Positions 10,150-19,626 of a DNA stretch of 64,000 nucleotides are shown in pieces; position 1 is the first letter of the stretch, and every line of letters starts with the position of its first letter. The notes under the pieces are model-generated. The model did no database searches and was not told the origin of the DNA. It saw only the letters and a list, made by a program, of their open reading frames with translations. The DNA is from Symbiodinium natans (taxonomy: Eukaryota > Sar > Dinophyceae > Suessiales > Symbiodiniaceae), in the NCBI GenBank assembly GCA_905221605.1, contig CAJNDS010000957.1, forward strand, positions 301,001 through 365,000, read 5' to 3'. A program made the position numbers and the translations under genes.

Positions 10150-11874
10150 TCAAGAACTCTCCGAGGACGACGAGTACGATGACTCTGAAGACCCCGACGC
10201 GGAACTCGCAGACGAGTTTGTCCGACGCGCCGAGGGAAAACATCTCTTGCACCTCCTGCCCTCGCAATCATTGCTAACCCAGCGAAAAAGGGTATGGTCC
10301 CTGGCGAAAGGCCATGAACAGTAGGCCTTCCAGTGCCTTGGGTGCAAAGCATTACTGGGAACCGAGAGGTCGGTTCGGCACCGATGTATCTTTCCTCCAG
10401 GTGAGAGATTCAAAATGAGCCTTTCGGAGCTGTCATGGGGCACAGATGGCGGCGGCGGCGCTTCTGTTCCAATCAGCTCATCGCACCAGTCGGCATCCGG
10501 GATAGCTAAGGAAGGTCTAGCCTTCCGGAGAAGTGCCTCCAGCTCACGACGTGCTCTGGCAAGTGAGTCCTTGTGGCCCGCTTCGATTGCCAGCTCTGAC
10601 AGCTGCGACAGTGGAGCTTCTCTGACGTATCTGAGGATGACATCTGAGTCCCACCGCCCGAAAATTTGGATTCTCCAAAGCTCGACCCCTCGAGCGGCCA
10701 AGTACTGTGCCCCCGTGGCACGTGCCGAATGACCGGTGAAGGCTCGGGCGCCATTGGCCAAGCAAACGGGGACGCCAAGAGCGCGCGCGATGGCCTGAAA
10801 GGTGTCAGCCCAGCCCGCCTTCGAGGGCGGCGCCCCGTTGATGTCAACGAAAACGGGCTCCAAGGGACCGCGGCTGCCCACCAAACGAAGAACGGAATGG
10901 TAAGGGCAGAGCCGGGGACTCAGCACTTCACAGGAACAGGCGTGCTTTCGAGTCGCCCCCAAAGCCGCGACGTCTGTTTTAGACGAAGGCAAGAGCCAGG
11001 CTACCGTCTTGGACTCATGGTCGAAAGTAAGATGCTGGATTCGGGCATGTGAGGCCTCGATTTCGCGAAGGAGCCACCACGATGCTACAATGGTGGCTGT
11101 CCCTGGGTCGCGGGGACCGTTGGTGACCATAGCCACGTCCCTAGTAACGCTCGGGACTTTGTCCATTGGAAGCGCCGAGGCCTGTTTGGACGGCCCCAGG
11201 GCGCGCTTGCACGACCGGGAACACACTCGATACGCGAGCGCCAGCTGTTCGCTCCAGGCGTGCCCCCGATGGATGTGTTCCTGCTTCGCAAGCTCCAGAT
11301 ACTGCATTGCAGACCGGTACCCGGCGGCTTTAAAGGCGCCCATAACGGAATATATGCCATCAGGCGTGAGCCGAAATGGTTCGAGTCTGGCTCGCTTTGA
11401 AACATCGCACCAAAGTTTGAGCCTTGACTCTACCGGGCCTACGGATGTAACCGACCTGGAATCGGCTAGGAGAAGTTCCTTACACTGCTCGGGGTGGCTT
11501 GCCGCTTCAAAAAGCTTTGCAGAGCTACCCCTACAGTATGGAACCGGTTCCCCCCGCCTGTTCCGTTGTCTCTTTCTCTCTTCTTCTATGACTACGCTCC
11601 CTGCCCCTGACCCGTCCGGCTGCCTGACATCTTCCACAGGCCGCCCGAGAGCAGGACCTTCGTGTAGGACGCCGGCTCGCCTGGGGTTCGGCGGAGGCAC
11701 GGGGGGGTTACCACTAGCACTAGGCCAGAACGCTTGCCCAAGCCTCCTCTTTGGTCTGGGCATCGCAACTTTGAGCCTGCAGACATGGCAAGTACATAGA
11801 ACTGCTCGACGAGTGAGAGTGAGAGAGTGAGAGAAGTGAAAGAGCGAAGTGTGCGCATGACAGCAACGGCGCAT
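10150..11874 (-). CDS. Retrotransposon tyrosine recombinase
   Basis: 574 aa from an ATG at 11874. The recombinase fold fills the middle, with the catalytic set R270 (in WWLLREIEA), H382-x-x-R385 (GHSARATG), W408 (FGRWDS) and nucleophile Y416 (ILRYV). It would cut and rejoin the circular cDNA at the A/B repeats for integration. The N-terminal 120 residues are basic and Pro-rich. The C-terminus has a Cys/His-rich patch (around residues 535-545) and ends in a Ser/Glu run. It follows the RT region in the same frame after one TGA at 11907-11905 and ten sense codons. It could therefore be made by readthrough of that TGA or from its own ATG. Confidence 0.9.
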   Translation of the reverse strand: MRRCCHAHTSLFHFSHSLTLTRRAVLCTCHVCRLKVAMPRPKRRLGQAFWPSASGNPPVPPPNPRRAGVLHEGPALGRPVEDVRQPDGSGAGSVVIEEERKRQRNRRGEPVPYCRGSSAKLFEAASHPEQCKELLLADSRSVTSVGPVESRLKLWCDVSKRARLEPFRLTPDGIYSVMGAFKAAGYRSAMQYLELAKQEHIHRGHAWSEQLALAYRVCSRSCKRALGPSKQASALPMDKVPSVTRDVAMVTNGPRDPGTATIVASWWLLREIEASHARIQHLTFDHESKTVAWLLPSSKTDVAALGATRKHACSCEVLSPRLCPYHSVLRLVGSRGPLEPVFVDINGAPPSKAGWADTFQAIARALGVPVCLANGARAFTGHSARATGAQYLAARGVELWRIQIFGRWDSDVILRYVREAPLSQLSELAIEAGHKDSLARARRELEALLRKARPSLAIPDADWCDELIGTEAPPPPSVPHDSSERLILNLSPGGKIHRCRTDLSVPSNALHPRHWKAYCSWPFARDHTLFRWVSNDCEGRRCKRCFPSARRTNSSASSASGSSESSYSSSSESS

Positions 11875-11904
11875 GTGCGCACAAACTAATGGGAGCGTGT
11901 CTTT

Positions 11905-13935
11905 TCAGACCACCTTCCAGAAGTCGGCGCCCAGCTTCACCTCACAGCGAGGGGTGGCTAGCAGCTCCGACGGGAATGGCTTTCGTTCCGGAGCGCTCAA
12001 CCTCGAGAGTGCGTCCGCCTGTACATTGGACACACCCGCGATGTGGACCAGCCCCCTTATTTGGTAGCATCGGGTGGCCTGGTCAAAAGCAAACTCCCGC
12101 GCCAGCACATTCAGGGCCGGTGACTTAGCGCTTCCCTTGGACAATGCCATCAGGAAGCCTAGGTTGTCCGACTTCGCCCGAAACACCGAGCCGTGGGTGA
12201 GTGCCGGTAACCACAGTCTGAAAGCTACCAAAAGGGCGAGGCCTTCCCATAGGGTGTTGTAGCTTGACACCCCCCTTTCCGCTGAAAATTTGGCGAGGAT
12301 GTCGTCCGGGAGATGGCTGTGGAAGTATGCCAGCGGCTCTCCATTTCGTCGGCACACTCCACCGATGCCCCATGGCGAGGCATCTGTCACCAGCTCCAAG
12401 TCAGTGGCCGGCGGGTTGGCGTAGAAGATCCTCTCGAGTGTCTCGGTGCCAGACAGCAACGCCTTTACCCAACGAAGTGCCGGGCTGATCCTTCTAACAT
12501 GAATCAACTTTCTGGTTCGAGTGTAAGGTGAACCATCACTCGTGATATCATGCTTCGAAAGGGCTGCCCAGAACGTCGCCAGGAACGGCCGAAGGTGTGG
12601 CACCAGACCAGCCACAAATGAGAGTGCCCCGGCGTATGATCGAAGTTCCTTAGCTCCAATCACGGCCCTACCTAAGTGCTTCTCGGTCTCCGCCAGGAGT
12701 TGCGCGACCTTGGCCTTGGGTATGGTCACCACGACGGCCTTCTCCTCGTCCCTGCAGGATATGCTTGCGCCGACCCACTCGATGCGCTTGCCCCCGGTGG
12801 CTTTTGAGAGCTTGACGGGGAAGCCAGCGACGGCGGTCCATAGGAGAACTACGGCCAAGTCCGCGGCGGCGGTCTCGAGGTCGGGGCCCTCCAAGGTATA
12901 CACCGGGTCGTCTACATAGACCTGGGGATCGGCCAAGGACACAGCGGCTGTGGTGCGACCAAGCCAAGCTGCCATCCGGCCCCATATTGTTGGCGAGGAA
13001 GCTGAGCCGAAGACGAGGGTGTTGAAGACGATGAGGTCGTGGCCGGCTCTCTTGTTTCGCCTTCTCGGCACCGCTGCCACGGTGAACTTCCTGTCCTTGC
13101 CTGCTGGTATGTTCATGAAGGCGTCCCGTATGTCGACGCCGGCCAGGTAGGGACTGCGGCCGCGCTTATAAGCTGCCAGGAGCGAGGCCACGACGTCGAG
13201 TAGACGTGGTAAGATGATCCGCTCCCCCTGGTTGCAGGCCTTGTTGACGTTTGACTCCTTCAAGTCCCATATCACCCTGGCCTTCTTCACTTCCCGGCCT
13301 TGCGCGTCCCGCTTGTTCTTGACGAGGACGCCAAGCTTGTTAAGGACAGGTTCGTCACCCAACTGCTTGGAAGCGGCCTTATACGAGCTCACCCGATGGC
13401 AGAAGCCCCTGGCGACATAGTCCTGGATGAGTTCGTCAAGCACTTCCGCCTCCTCCTCGGCCGAGGCGTAGTTGCTCCATCCTTCCAGGGCCCGACGATC
13501 CACTTGACTATGCGGAACCAGACCTTTGGCCTCGGTTGCCGGGAAAACCCCGGTAGTGCCAATGGGTTCGCTGATCCCCAGCGGGGCACCATGGTCAAGC
13601 CAGCTTGCGAGCGTAGTGGAGTCTGGGTCGTCGCTTGCGTGGCCCCAGGCTTCTATGACTGAGGCCTGAATGGGTGTGTTGGCAGGCGCCGTGCGGGTTC
13701 GATGCCTGACACTGTCTGTGGCCCCGAGCGCTGTAAGGACGGCCGACCTTGTCTTTTCGAGGAGATCGACAGGGTAGTCCTTGGGCTCCCTTCCTTGTAG
13801 GATGGCTCGGGCTGGCTCCACAAGCTCTGGCCATTGCTGAAGGCTTTGTAGGAGGATTTTATGCACAACCCTCCCAAGTCGCCTGGACTTCGGGAGCCTT
13901 CGCAATGAGAGGCGAGGATTCCTCATGCCCCCCAA
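11905..13935 (-). CDS. Retrotransposon reverse transcriptase with RNase H
   Basis: 676 codons from 13935, though the frame is open from the upstream TGA at 14017. No ATG lies at 13935 (the codon is TTG); the first ATG follows three codons later. RT motifs include VIWDLKESN, AGVDIRDAFMN (Asp 268) and the catalytic YVDD (340-343). RNase H follows with D518 (LVTDASPWGIGG), E564 (TLWEGLALLVA), D590 (AKSDN) and D641 (HIAGVSNVQADALSR). This RT plus RNase H order without an integrase is typical of DIRS-order elements. The N-terminal 130 residues are basic and not recognised. The protein is apparently intact. Confidence 0.92.
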   Translation of the reverse strand: MGGMRNPRLSLRRLPKSRRLGRVVHKILLQSLQQWPELVEPARAILQGREPKDYPVDLLEKTRSAVLTALGATDSVRHRTRTAPANTPIQASVIEAWGHASDDPDSTTLASWLDHGAPLGISEPIGTTGVFPATEAKGLVPHSQVDRRALEGWSNYASAEEEAEVLDELIQDYVARGFCHRVSSYKAASKQLGDEPVLNKLGVLVKNKRDAQGREVKKARVIWDLKESNVNKACNQGERIILPRLLDVVASLLAAYKRGRSPYLAGVDIRDAFMNIPAGKDRKFTVAAVPRRRNKRAGHDLIVFNTLVFGSASSPTIWGRMAAWLGRTTAAVSLADPQVYVDDPVYTLEGPDLETAAADLAVVLLWTAVAGFPVKLSKATGGKRIEWVGASISCRDEEKAVVVTIPKAKVAQLLAETEKHLGRAVIGAKELRSYAGALSFVAGLVPHLRPFLATFWAALSKHDITSDGSPYTRTRKLIHVRRISPALRWVKALLSGTETLERIFYANPPATDLELVTDASPWGIGGVCRRNGEPLAYFHSHLPDDILAKFSAERGVSSYNTLWEGLALLVAFRLWLPALTHGSVFRAKSDNLGFLMALSKGSAKSPALNVLAREFAFDQATRCYQIRGLVHIAGVSNVQADALSRLSAPERKPFPSELLATPRCEVKLGADFWKVV

Positions 13936-14016
13936 GGCTCGCTTGTTCTCAGCCTCCCGCCTGTTACTTTCATCGCAGGCGGGAAGGGCCGCGAACTCAG
14001 CAGCCGGGTCCCATCC

Positions 14017-15027
14017 TCACAGATCTTCCTTTTCCAGGGATTGGAGCCGGTATCCTTGGTAAAGCGCATTGGCCACGACCTGTGAGAGGTGAGGTGTGTA
14101 CTCACCTCGCTGCTTGGTTGGGGACGCTTTCTCCTTGTGGGCGTTGACTGAATGGTTGCAAGTCAAGCCATGGAGGTCCAGAAAGTTCACGTGGTCCGCG
14201 ACCAGAAGTTGAGTTGGCCCCCGAGTAGCGTGGCCCAGTCGACAGCGATCGAAGTTTACCGTGACCACTCTGTCGAGCTGAGCCAGCCGCCTTATCAACG
14301 GGGCTTCCCACAAGGACGGGTTGTCACCGTCGGCCGCAGGGTTCTCAAGTCCCCAGGTGCGGTGTTGATCCCAAGCGGCTGCGAGGACGTCGTGGGTCCT
14401 TTCGGTCAGGACCTTGGCTTCTTTGTCTGGCGCCTTGGCGGGCGTCGAGCACCAGATGACCTCAAAGCTGCCAGCGACGACGTCTTTCTCGATGAAGCCG
14501 AAGATGGCCTCATCGATCACATCCGTTCCCTTCTCGGCCTTGAGGTCTACAATGCAAACCATGAAGCCGTAGTGGGCCAGCCAGTTCGGGAGGTCGCCCT
14601 TTCTGGTCTGGCCCGGGAAGAGAACCAGCGCCCAAGGCTTCGGCACATTGTTTGTCGCCGGCTTTGCCACCCATGTCCCATATGCCCTAGGACCCTTTAC
14701 CAGAACGGGGTAACTCGGCAGTGTGTGGCCCAAGGGCGGCACGTGAACCAAACTTCGCCTAAGCCTGGCAGCCTCGGCCGGACCAGCTGGTCCAAGAACC
14801 GTCGGCTTGGGCCCCGGCTTTGGCGAAGAGGTAGATGTGGTCGGCTCTGGCAGCACTTGCTTCCTCTTCTTCGGCCGGGGCGGAGTTGGTGGCTTGACCT
14901 CAGCAGGGACTTCGGGACGGGAGGCCGGCAGCGCCTTTGCCTGAGCAGTCCTGTCGATGAGCTCCTGGTTGGGGTCCACGTTTGGCTTAGCAGCTACGCT
15001 CGCCTTTGTTGCGGCGCCCATGGCCAA
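14017..15027 (-). CDS. Retrotransposon methyltransferase-like domain
   Basis: 336 codons, open from the TGA at 15052, with the first ATG at 15021. The N-terminal 110 residues are Pro/Lys-rich linker. From about residue 130 the chain has a Rossmann-like block, ALVLFPGQTRKGD followed by GFMVCIVDLKAE. A segment resembling a methyltransferase catalytic loop but degenerate (FEVIWCSTPAKAP, no PPC or DPPY) comes next. Then come WGLENP, PSLWEAPLIRRL, VNFDRCRLGHATRGPTQLL and a late Cys/His stretch. DIRS and PAT elements carry a DNA methyltransferase-like domain, which supports the assignment, but the missing canonical catalytic motif makes activity doubtful. Family placement is inference. Confidence 0.55.
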   Translation of the reverse strand: MAMGAATKASVAAKPNVDPNQELIDRTAQAKALPASRPEVPAEVKPPTPPRPKKRKQVLPEPTTSTSSPKPGPKPTVLGPAGPAEAARLRRSLVHVPPLGHTLPSYPVLVKGPRAYGTWVAKPATNNVPKPWALVLFPGQTRKGDLPNWLAHYGFMVCIVDLKAEKGTDVIDEAIFGFIEKDVVAGSFEVIWCSTPAKAPDKEAKVLTERTHDVLAAAWDQHRTWGLENPAADGDNPSLWEAPLIRRLAQLDRVVTVNFDRCRLGHATRGPTQLLVADHVNFLDLHGLTCNHSVNAHKEKASPTKQRGEYTPHLSQVVANALYQGYRLQSLEKEDL

Positions 15028-15051
15028 CTCAGTGTGAGGCGGGTCCCCGGT

Positions 15052-16377
15052 TCAGGCTTTTGGGCACTCCAGAGCTTGGTGTGGCCCCAAGCAGAGATTG
15101 CACTGGTGACTGCACTTGTCCTTGCAGACACCCTGAGGCTTCTTGTTGCCACACCTGCCCCGGTTGTACCCGTCGCAGATCCGGGCCCCACGCCTGTTGA
15201 GGACATAGACGTTACCCTTCTTCTCGCTGAGATCCTCCCCCTCGTACTTCTTCTTCTTGGTCTTCTGCTTTTTGCGAAGAGGGCCGTCGTCACCACCGTC
15301 CTGCTGTGGCCTTTTAGTGCCCCCTCCTGAGCCCAGGCCTGAACTCTGCTGCGAAAGCCAAAGCGTGGCAGGAGTGACCAGCTCACGTGTCCAGAACTCT
15401 GAGTCCCTCACAGCCGCAGCAAACGCCGCATTCCACGGCCTGGCCTGGGTGTACCCGTACTCTGGCTTGTCGTGGAGGATGCGGCGGAGGCGTTCCATAT
15501 GCTCGCACCTTAGCCTGTTTTCAGCCCGATACACCAGCCACCATGCACTGTCACCGAACTGTGTGACGAAGCTGCGGACGTGTTCGGCATAGGCGTCCAA
15601 CCGTTCAGCATCTGCAACTTCGAGCAGGAGGAGCGAAGTTCGGAGCACCTTCCAAGCCTCCATCCAGTTGTGGTAGGACGCAGGGCCAGGTTGCTCTCTC
15701 TTCGTCCACTCGCCCGTCGCCGCATTTAGCTGGTACGATGTGAACGTTTGTTTCCTCAGCAGCCTCAGTCCATGAGGTCCGAAGAGGCTGAAGTCCGCGT
15801 AGGGGGCTGATCCCGAAGCCACCACCTGCTTGATGGAGGCAAGCTGGTCGGCAGAGGGATCAGCCTCCGGCGAAGGAAAATCCCCATACTTGGCCTTGTA
15901 ATCAGCGTACAGCTTCTGGACCTCCGTGTTGGCCAACGGGGAAACCTCTGCATCCAGGGTGGGGTCCAGGACTGCCGAGAGCTTGAGCTTCCTAGCTCCG
16001 ACTAGGGCTGCCGCGGTTGCTGCCCCAGGGCCCGGGGCCGGGACAACCACAGGTGGCCCAGCAGTTCCTGGTGAGTCGGGCTGCTGCCCCATGAGGAGAA
16101 GGGCCACCCGACGCGTGGACTCAACCCTTGCTGCTTCCACCAAGGTGAGGTCGCGAAGAGGGCCTGGCGTGCCATCTGCAGCAGGTGGGCCCCTGACCTT
16201 CAATCCTGTGACCGCCGTATCCCAGGCAGGTCTCGGGATCAAGGCCACCTCTCTCACCCTAACTGGGTCTCCAAGGGCATCTTTTAAGGAGGCCTCTAGA
16301 CCGCCCGTAACTCCAGCCCATGCGTAGACACCCGCCAGGTTCGTGATGGCCTGTAGCTCTTCAGCCGTGGGGTCCAT
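15052..16377 (-). CDS. Retrotransposon Gag-like protein with C-terminal zinc-binding motif
   Basis: The frame is open from a TGA at 16477; the first ATG, at 16377 (MDPTAEELQAITNLAG), is taken as the start, giving about 441 aa. Most of the protein is helical-looking and unrecognised. A Lys-rich segment (KKQKTKKKKYEGED) precedes a Cys/His cluster, ICDGYNRGRCGNKK ... CSHQCNLCLGPHQALECP, that should bind zinc and nucleic acid. Position first in the element, basic region and terminal zinc motif fit a Gag. It ends at TGA 15054-15052, after which the same frame continues into the methyltransferase-like region. Confidence 0.75.
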   Translation of the reverse strand: MDPTAEELQAITNLAGVYAWAGVTGGLEASLKDALGDPVRVREVALIPRPAWDTAVTGLKVRGPPAADGTPGPLRDLTLVEAARVESTRRVALLLMGQQPDSPGTAGPPVVVPAPGPGAATAAALVGARKLKLSAVLDPTLDAEVSPLANTEVQKLYADYKAKYGDFPSPEADPSADQLASIKQVVASGSAPYADFSLFGPHGLRLLRKQTFTSYQLNAATGEWTKREQPGPASYHNWMEAWKVLRTSLLLLEVADAERLDAYAEHVRSFVTQFGDSAWWLVYRAENRLRCEHMERLRRILHDKPEYGYTQARPWNAAFAAAVRDSEFWTRELVTPATLWLSQQSSGLGSGGGTKRPQQDGGDDGPLRKKQKTKKKKYEGEDLSEKKGNVYVLNRRGARICDGYNRGRCGNKKPQGVCKDKCSHQCNLCLGPHQALECPKA

Positions 16378-16640
16378 CACTCTCAAGGACGGGGTTCTAC
16401 GTAGGGCGCCTTTCCAAGTGGGGTTGCTGAGCCTGCTCTGGGGCTGTCCTGACGGATCGCCGACCACAGCAGATGCTCAAGGCCCACAAGTAAGAGCCCA
16501 CAGCTAAGAGTGCAACGTCCAGGGTCCGGGGCTCCCAGAACACCTCAAGGAGGCCCTCAAAAGAGGAATCCAACTCGAGTTGTCCAGGAACGACCACCGG
16601 GTCCCTACACGCCGCACCCACCTGTTGCTGGACCACCCTA

Positions 16641-16752
16641 GTAAAACTTCGGGTGTGATCCTTGATGCCAAAATGGCCACAAAGGTACACACACATTCCC
16701 ACCAACCACGCTGAGCATTTGTCACTTCAACAAAGCAAGCAATGTTTGACAT
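16641..16752 (-). repeat. Split direct repeat A1 (112 bp)
   Basis: The 5' end of the retroelement on the minus strand, matching 9820-9931. The sequence beyond 16752 (AACAAACAAGG) differs from the B1 sequence that follows A2, which fixes the element boundary. Confidence 0.93.
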
Positions 16753-16779
16753 AACAAACAAGGACAAGGAGAACTCAAA

Positions 16780-17838
16780 CACCTTCGAATCTTCGAATCG
16801 GCCGCGGGGCAATGGCTTGATCCCTCCTCCAGTAGAAGAGCGTCTGGGCCGCCCAGAGGTAACCGTAGGCGTAGGCCGTCGGGATGGGCCGCGACCATTC
16901 CTCTCATGACCCAAGTTCCTTCATCGTACTCATACGCAGCCCGAAAAAGCTCCAACCCCCCCAAGCGCTCATCCCTCGATGATGGCAGACAATTCTCTCC
17001 AAAAGCCCTTTCTTGGGGTCTTGGGGACTTCCAGAGACTTGCAGTGAAACTTCCAGAGAGACCCCACACTCACACAAAGCGACACACATGGGCCGTCCAG
17101 AACCAGACGCTTGGCATCACCACCCAGCACCTCGAGGCCAAGGTGGGCTGCCCTGGCAGAGACCACGGCCTCGGCTGCGCAGCCGGAGGCTCGGAGAGGG
17201 ACAGAAGAGACAGAAGGTCCTTGACCTCTGCTTAGGACCTCTGCGCTCTCTGCGCTCTCTGCAGCCTCTGTCCCGGGCCTGGGCAGCCCGCACCGCAGCG
17301 CGACCGGCCGCGAGGCGACTGCGACACTCACCCGGCGAGCAGAACGCCTCAAAAAGCTGCAAAAACAAACGCGCCAATGAACGCTCCGTCAGTGCTCTTC
17401 TATAGCAATATATGCCAGGCTCGTCATGATTGTTCTGCTTTCTTGCCCAGGAGCTGCGTATTCGTAGAGCGCTAGCCTGGCAGGCAGCGGCCGTGATCGG
17501 CATGCGTCGTTTCGCCGCAAGCATGGGAAGCCCTTCACGCAAAAGCATGCACTGGTGACACTTGCGAGCACCGCAAAGCCAGCAGCTGCGCCGAATCTGC
17601 CAAGTCCTGCACCACCTTCCATTACAAGCTCCCTTCAAGAGATTCGTGGTGGGGGCATGTTAATGTGAGAGCCCAGCATTCTTGACACTTCCACCTCGCG
17701 GTGGCTGGGCGACTGCATTGCAGGGAGCGCCACAAAGCGTGCGGCCAGAGCATGGAAGGTGGCATTGGTTTCACGGAGCAGCGGCCAGAGCTGCTCCTTG
17801 GACAAGCTGGAGGCTCGGAAGAAAGGATCAAACTTCAA
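16780..17838 (-). CDS. Exons of an unrecognised gene next to the retroelement
   Basis: Several stretches read as exons on the minus strand: about 17838-17650 (FDPFFRASSLSKEQLWPLL, then ALAARFVALPAMQS), about 17165-17095 (AAEAVVSARAAHLGLEVLGG), about 16955-16910 (ELFRAAYEYDEGTWVM) and about 16893-16785 (PTAYAYGYLWAAQTLFYWRR). At least one exon shows an AG|G acceptor. I do not recognise the product. The last exon ends within about 35 bp of the retroelement boundary at 16752, so the element sits in an intron of this gene or just past its end. The exons may not all belong to one gene. Confidence 0.4.
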
Positions 17839-17899
17839 GCGTCAGACTCACAGGCACCCTCAGAAGCATCAAAAGCCCTCAGGTGCCTGGAACCAAGCC

Positions 17900-18836
17900 C
17901 GCCGTGACTGGCGCAACCCCTCGCCATCGAAGGCCTCCGCGCTGCCCCCCTGAGGCGCAGGAGCACAAGGCGCACGAGGGCAAGCGCTCTTTTACAATCT
18001 GGTGCCTTGCACCTCCCGGCCTCACCCAGCAGCCGCAGCAGCCGCAGGCTCGCAGGCGGCGTCTGCAAGACTTTCGCGAGTCAAGTCCCCTTTCCCCTGC
18101 TATCGATTTTTCGTCCCACCCACACATTGCGCCAGCGAACTACCGAATCCCAAGCATAATCCCAAGCCTCGCGCCAGAGCTCCATGAAGTGCAGCCGGTC
18201 GGGTTGGGGAGCGCCCTCACACAGACCACGCTCTCATGACTCTTCTCTTCGCATCTCTTAACTGTCTCTTTGTGCCCGCTTTCCTTCTCCTCGTTCGTGA
18301 CAGGACCAACCAATCTGCTCTTAACTCAAAGGCTCGCGACAGGTATGCGCTTGCGCATTTCCTTTGATGGTCTGTTCGTCCTTCTTCGGCTTAAGTTTGG
18401 CCACTGGGACTTGCTTGCCCATCTCCCTGTTTGGGGAGCGCCTCGCCCAAGTAGCGCGCCACCAGTGAAGCAAGGTCGCTTAGACCCTCCGAGCCTGCCA
18501 CGGCCGTTTGCACTCGGTAGATACTAAAAGTATACACTCGATACTAAATGCTAAAAAATGCCGTGCGCTGTGTGTGCGCGTCGCCTTGAAGGTAGGCAAT
18601 GCCCGTGGCCTCTCAGGATGGCACAGACAAGACTGACAGGGAGAGAGAGGGGTGAGAGGGATTCTCGGATTCTCGCACGTACTCTCAACATTTCTCAGCC
18701 GTTCTCTCACGCGGACTCGGGCTCGCAATGCTGTCGCATTCTCAGGCGAGGCTCCGATCCCGGCCCTGCGCCCGGCGCGGGTGTGGTTCTTGTGCCTCGC
18801 CGAGCAGAGAAGCCCCCGACTGAATCCCTTCTCCCT

Positions 18837-18879
<43 letters not shown>

Positions 18880-19140
18880 CAAAGAAGCCGCTCTCGCACT
18901 CCCAAACTCTCTCCCAAACGATATCTCCTCTCATCTCTCCCGTGAGGCGGCGGCCGTCCGCCCTCCGGCCCTGGGCAGAAGGCACATTCGCACTCTCGCT
19001 TTTCCCACTGAGAAGCCTACAGAAGAAAAAAACACACGAACAAATTCCCGCCTCGATCAGCAGTTGCTGCTGCGCTGCAGCGAAGTCCACGAGGAGCTCC
19101 GTGAGGGCGTCTCGCCTGCAAAGCGTTTTCGGCATCTCTC
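17900..19140. other. Mostly unassigned; one possible exon and a CT microsatellite
   Basis: A (CT)n tract occupies about 18843-18876. A short minus-strand frame at about 19135-19040 (MPKTLCRRDALTELLVDFAA) may be an exon because it is charged and free of low complexity, but no splice partners or family were found. Nothing else is supportable. Confidence 0.35.
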
Positions 19141-19236
19141 AGCCTTAATAATACAGAAAACCACGTCATGGGGGCCTGCGTTTTGAGACATTCAATTTTT
19201 GTATATTTTCCTATGTGTATGTATCTATATGTATAT

Positions 19237-19594
19237 ATTACGAGATGTGCAGACGAGTATTTTCTGTGTCTATTTATGCAGATAAACATACCTAGCAATA
19301 TACAATATATTTAATGATTTACATAAGAGGAAGGAATAGGTGTGCAGATGAGTCGAGGAGATAGTAAGGGTATATATGTAGAGCTAGGGGCTGGGGCAGA
19401 GAGCAGAAACAAATGTCGAAAAAAAAATAACCCCAAAAAAAACTCCCCTCCCCCCTAATTTTTGTTTCTTTCTTTTTTTGGGAGCCCCCCCCCACCCCCC
19501 CCCCCTCTGCCTCTGATACTTTTTGTATGGCCCCGGGGGGGGGGGGGGGGTTTGGCCTGGCCAGGGCCATACAAGAACCATTAGAGGCAGAGAG

Positions 19595-19626
<32 letters not shown>

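Larger units (their letters stand above)
9649..16752 (-). mobile_element. Tyrosine-recombinase (DIRS-order) retrotransposon with split direct repeats
   Basis: A 7.1-kb element read on the minus strand. A1 (16752-16641) is followed by gag-like, methyltransferase-like, RT/RNase H and tyrosine recombinase regions, then B1 (10086-9932), A2 (9931-9820), a 16-bp spacer and B2 (9803-9649). The A1 ... B1-A2-B2 order is the split-direct-repeat layout of PAT/Ngaro/kangaroo-type elements, which integrate by recombinase rather than integrase. A methyltransferase-like domain fits the DIRS/PAT side better than Ngaro. All coding regions are long and keep their catalytic residues, and repeat copies appear identical, so the insertion is probably young. 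All four coding regions share one frame, separated only by TGA codons at 15052-15054, 14017-14019 and 11905-11907. Confidence 0.9.

Noticed and set aside
14152-15330. 392-codon plus-strand frame, and similar ones at 11009-11830 and 9238-9837
   Set aside because: They are complements or neighbours of the intact retroelement genes, with no domain content of their own.
10150-16477. Nuclear reassignment of TGA to a sense codon to explain the retroelement frame
   Set aside because: Host frames in the window (ends at 1729 and 35004) also finish at TGA, so wholesale reassignment is not supported; readthrough or mutation is more likely.
9640-16760. Target site duplication or LTRs for the large retroelement
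   Set aside because: No duplication flanks it and the repeats are split direct repeats, as expected for recombinase-based integration, not LTRs.
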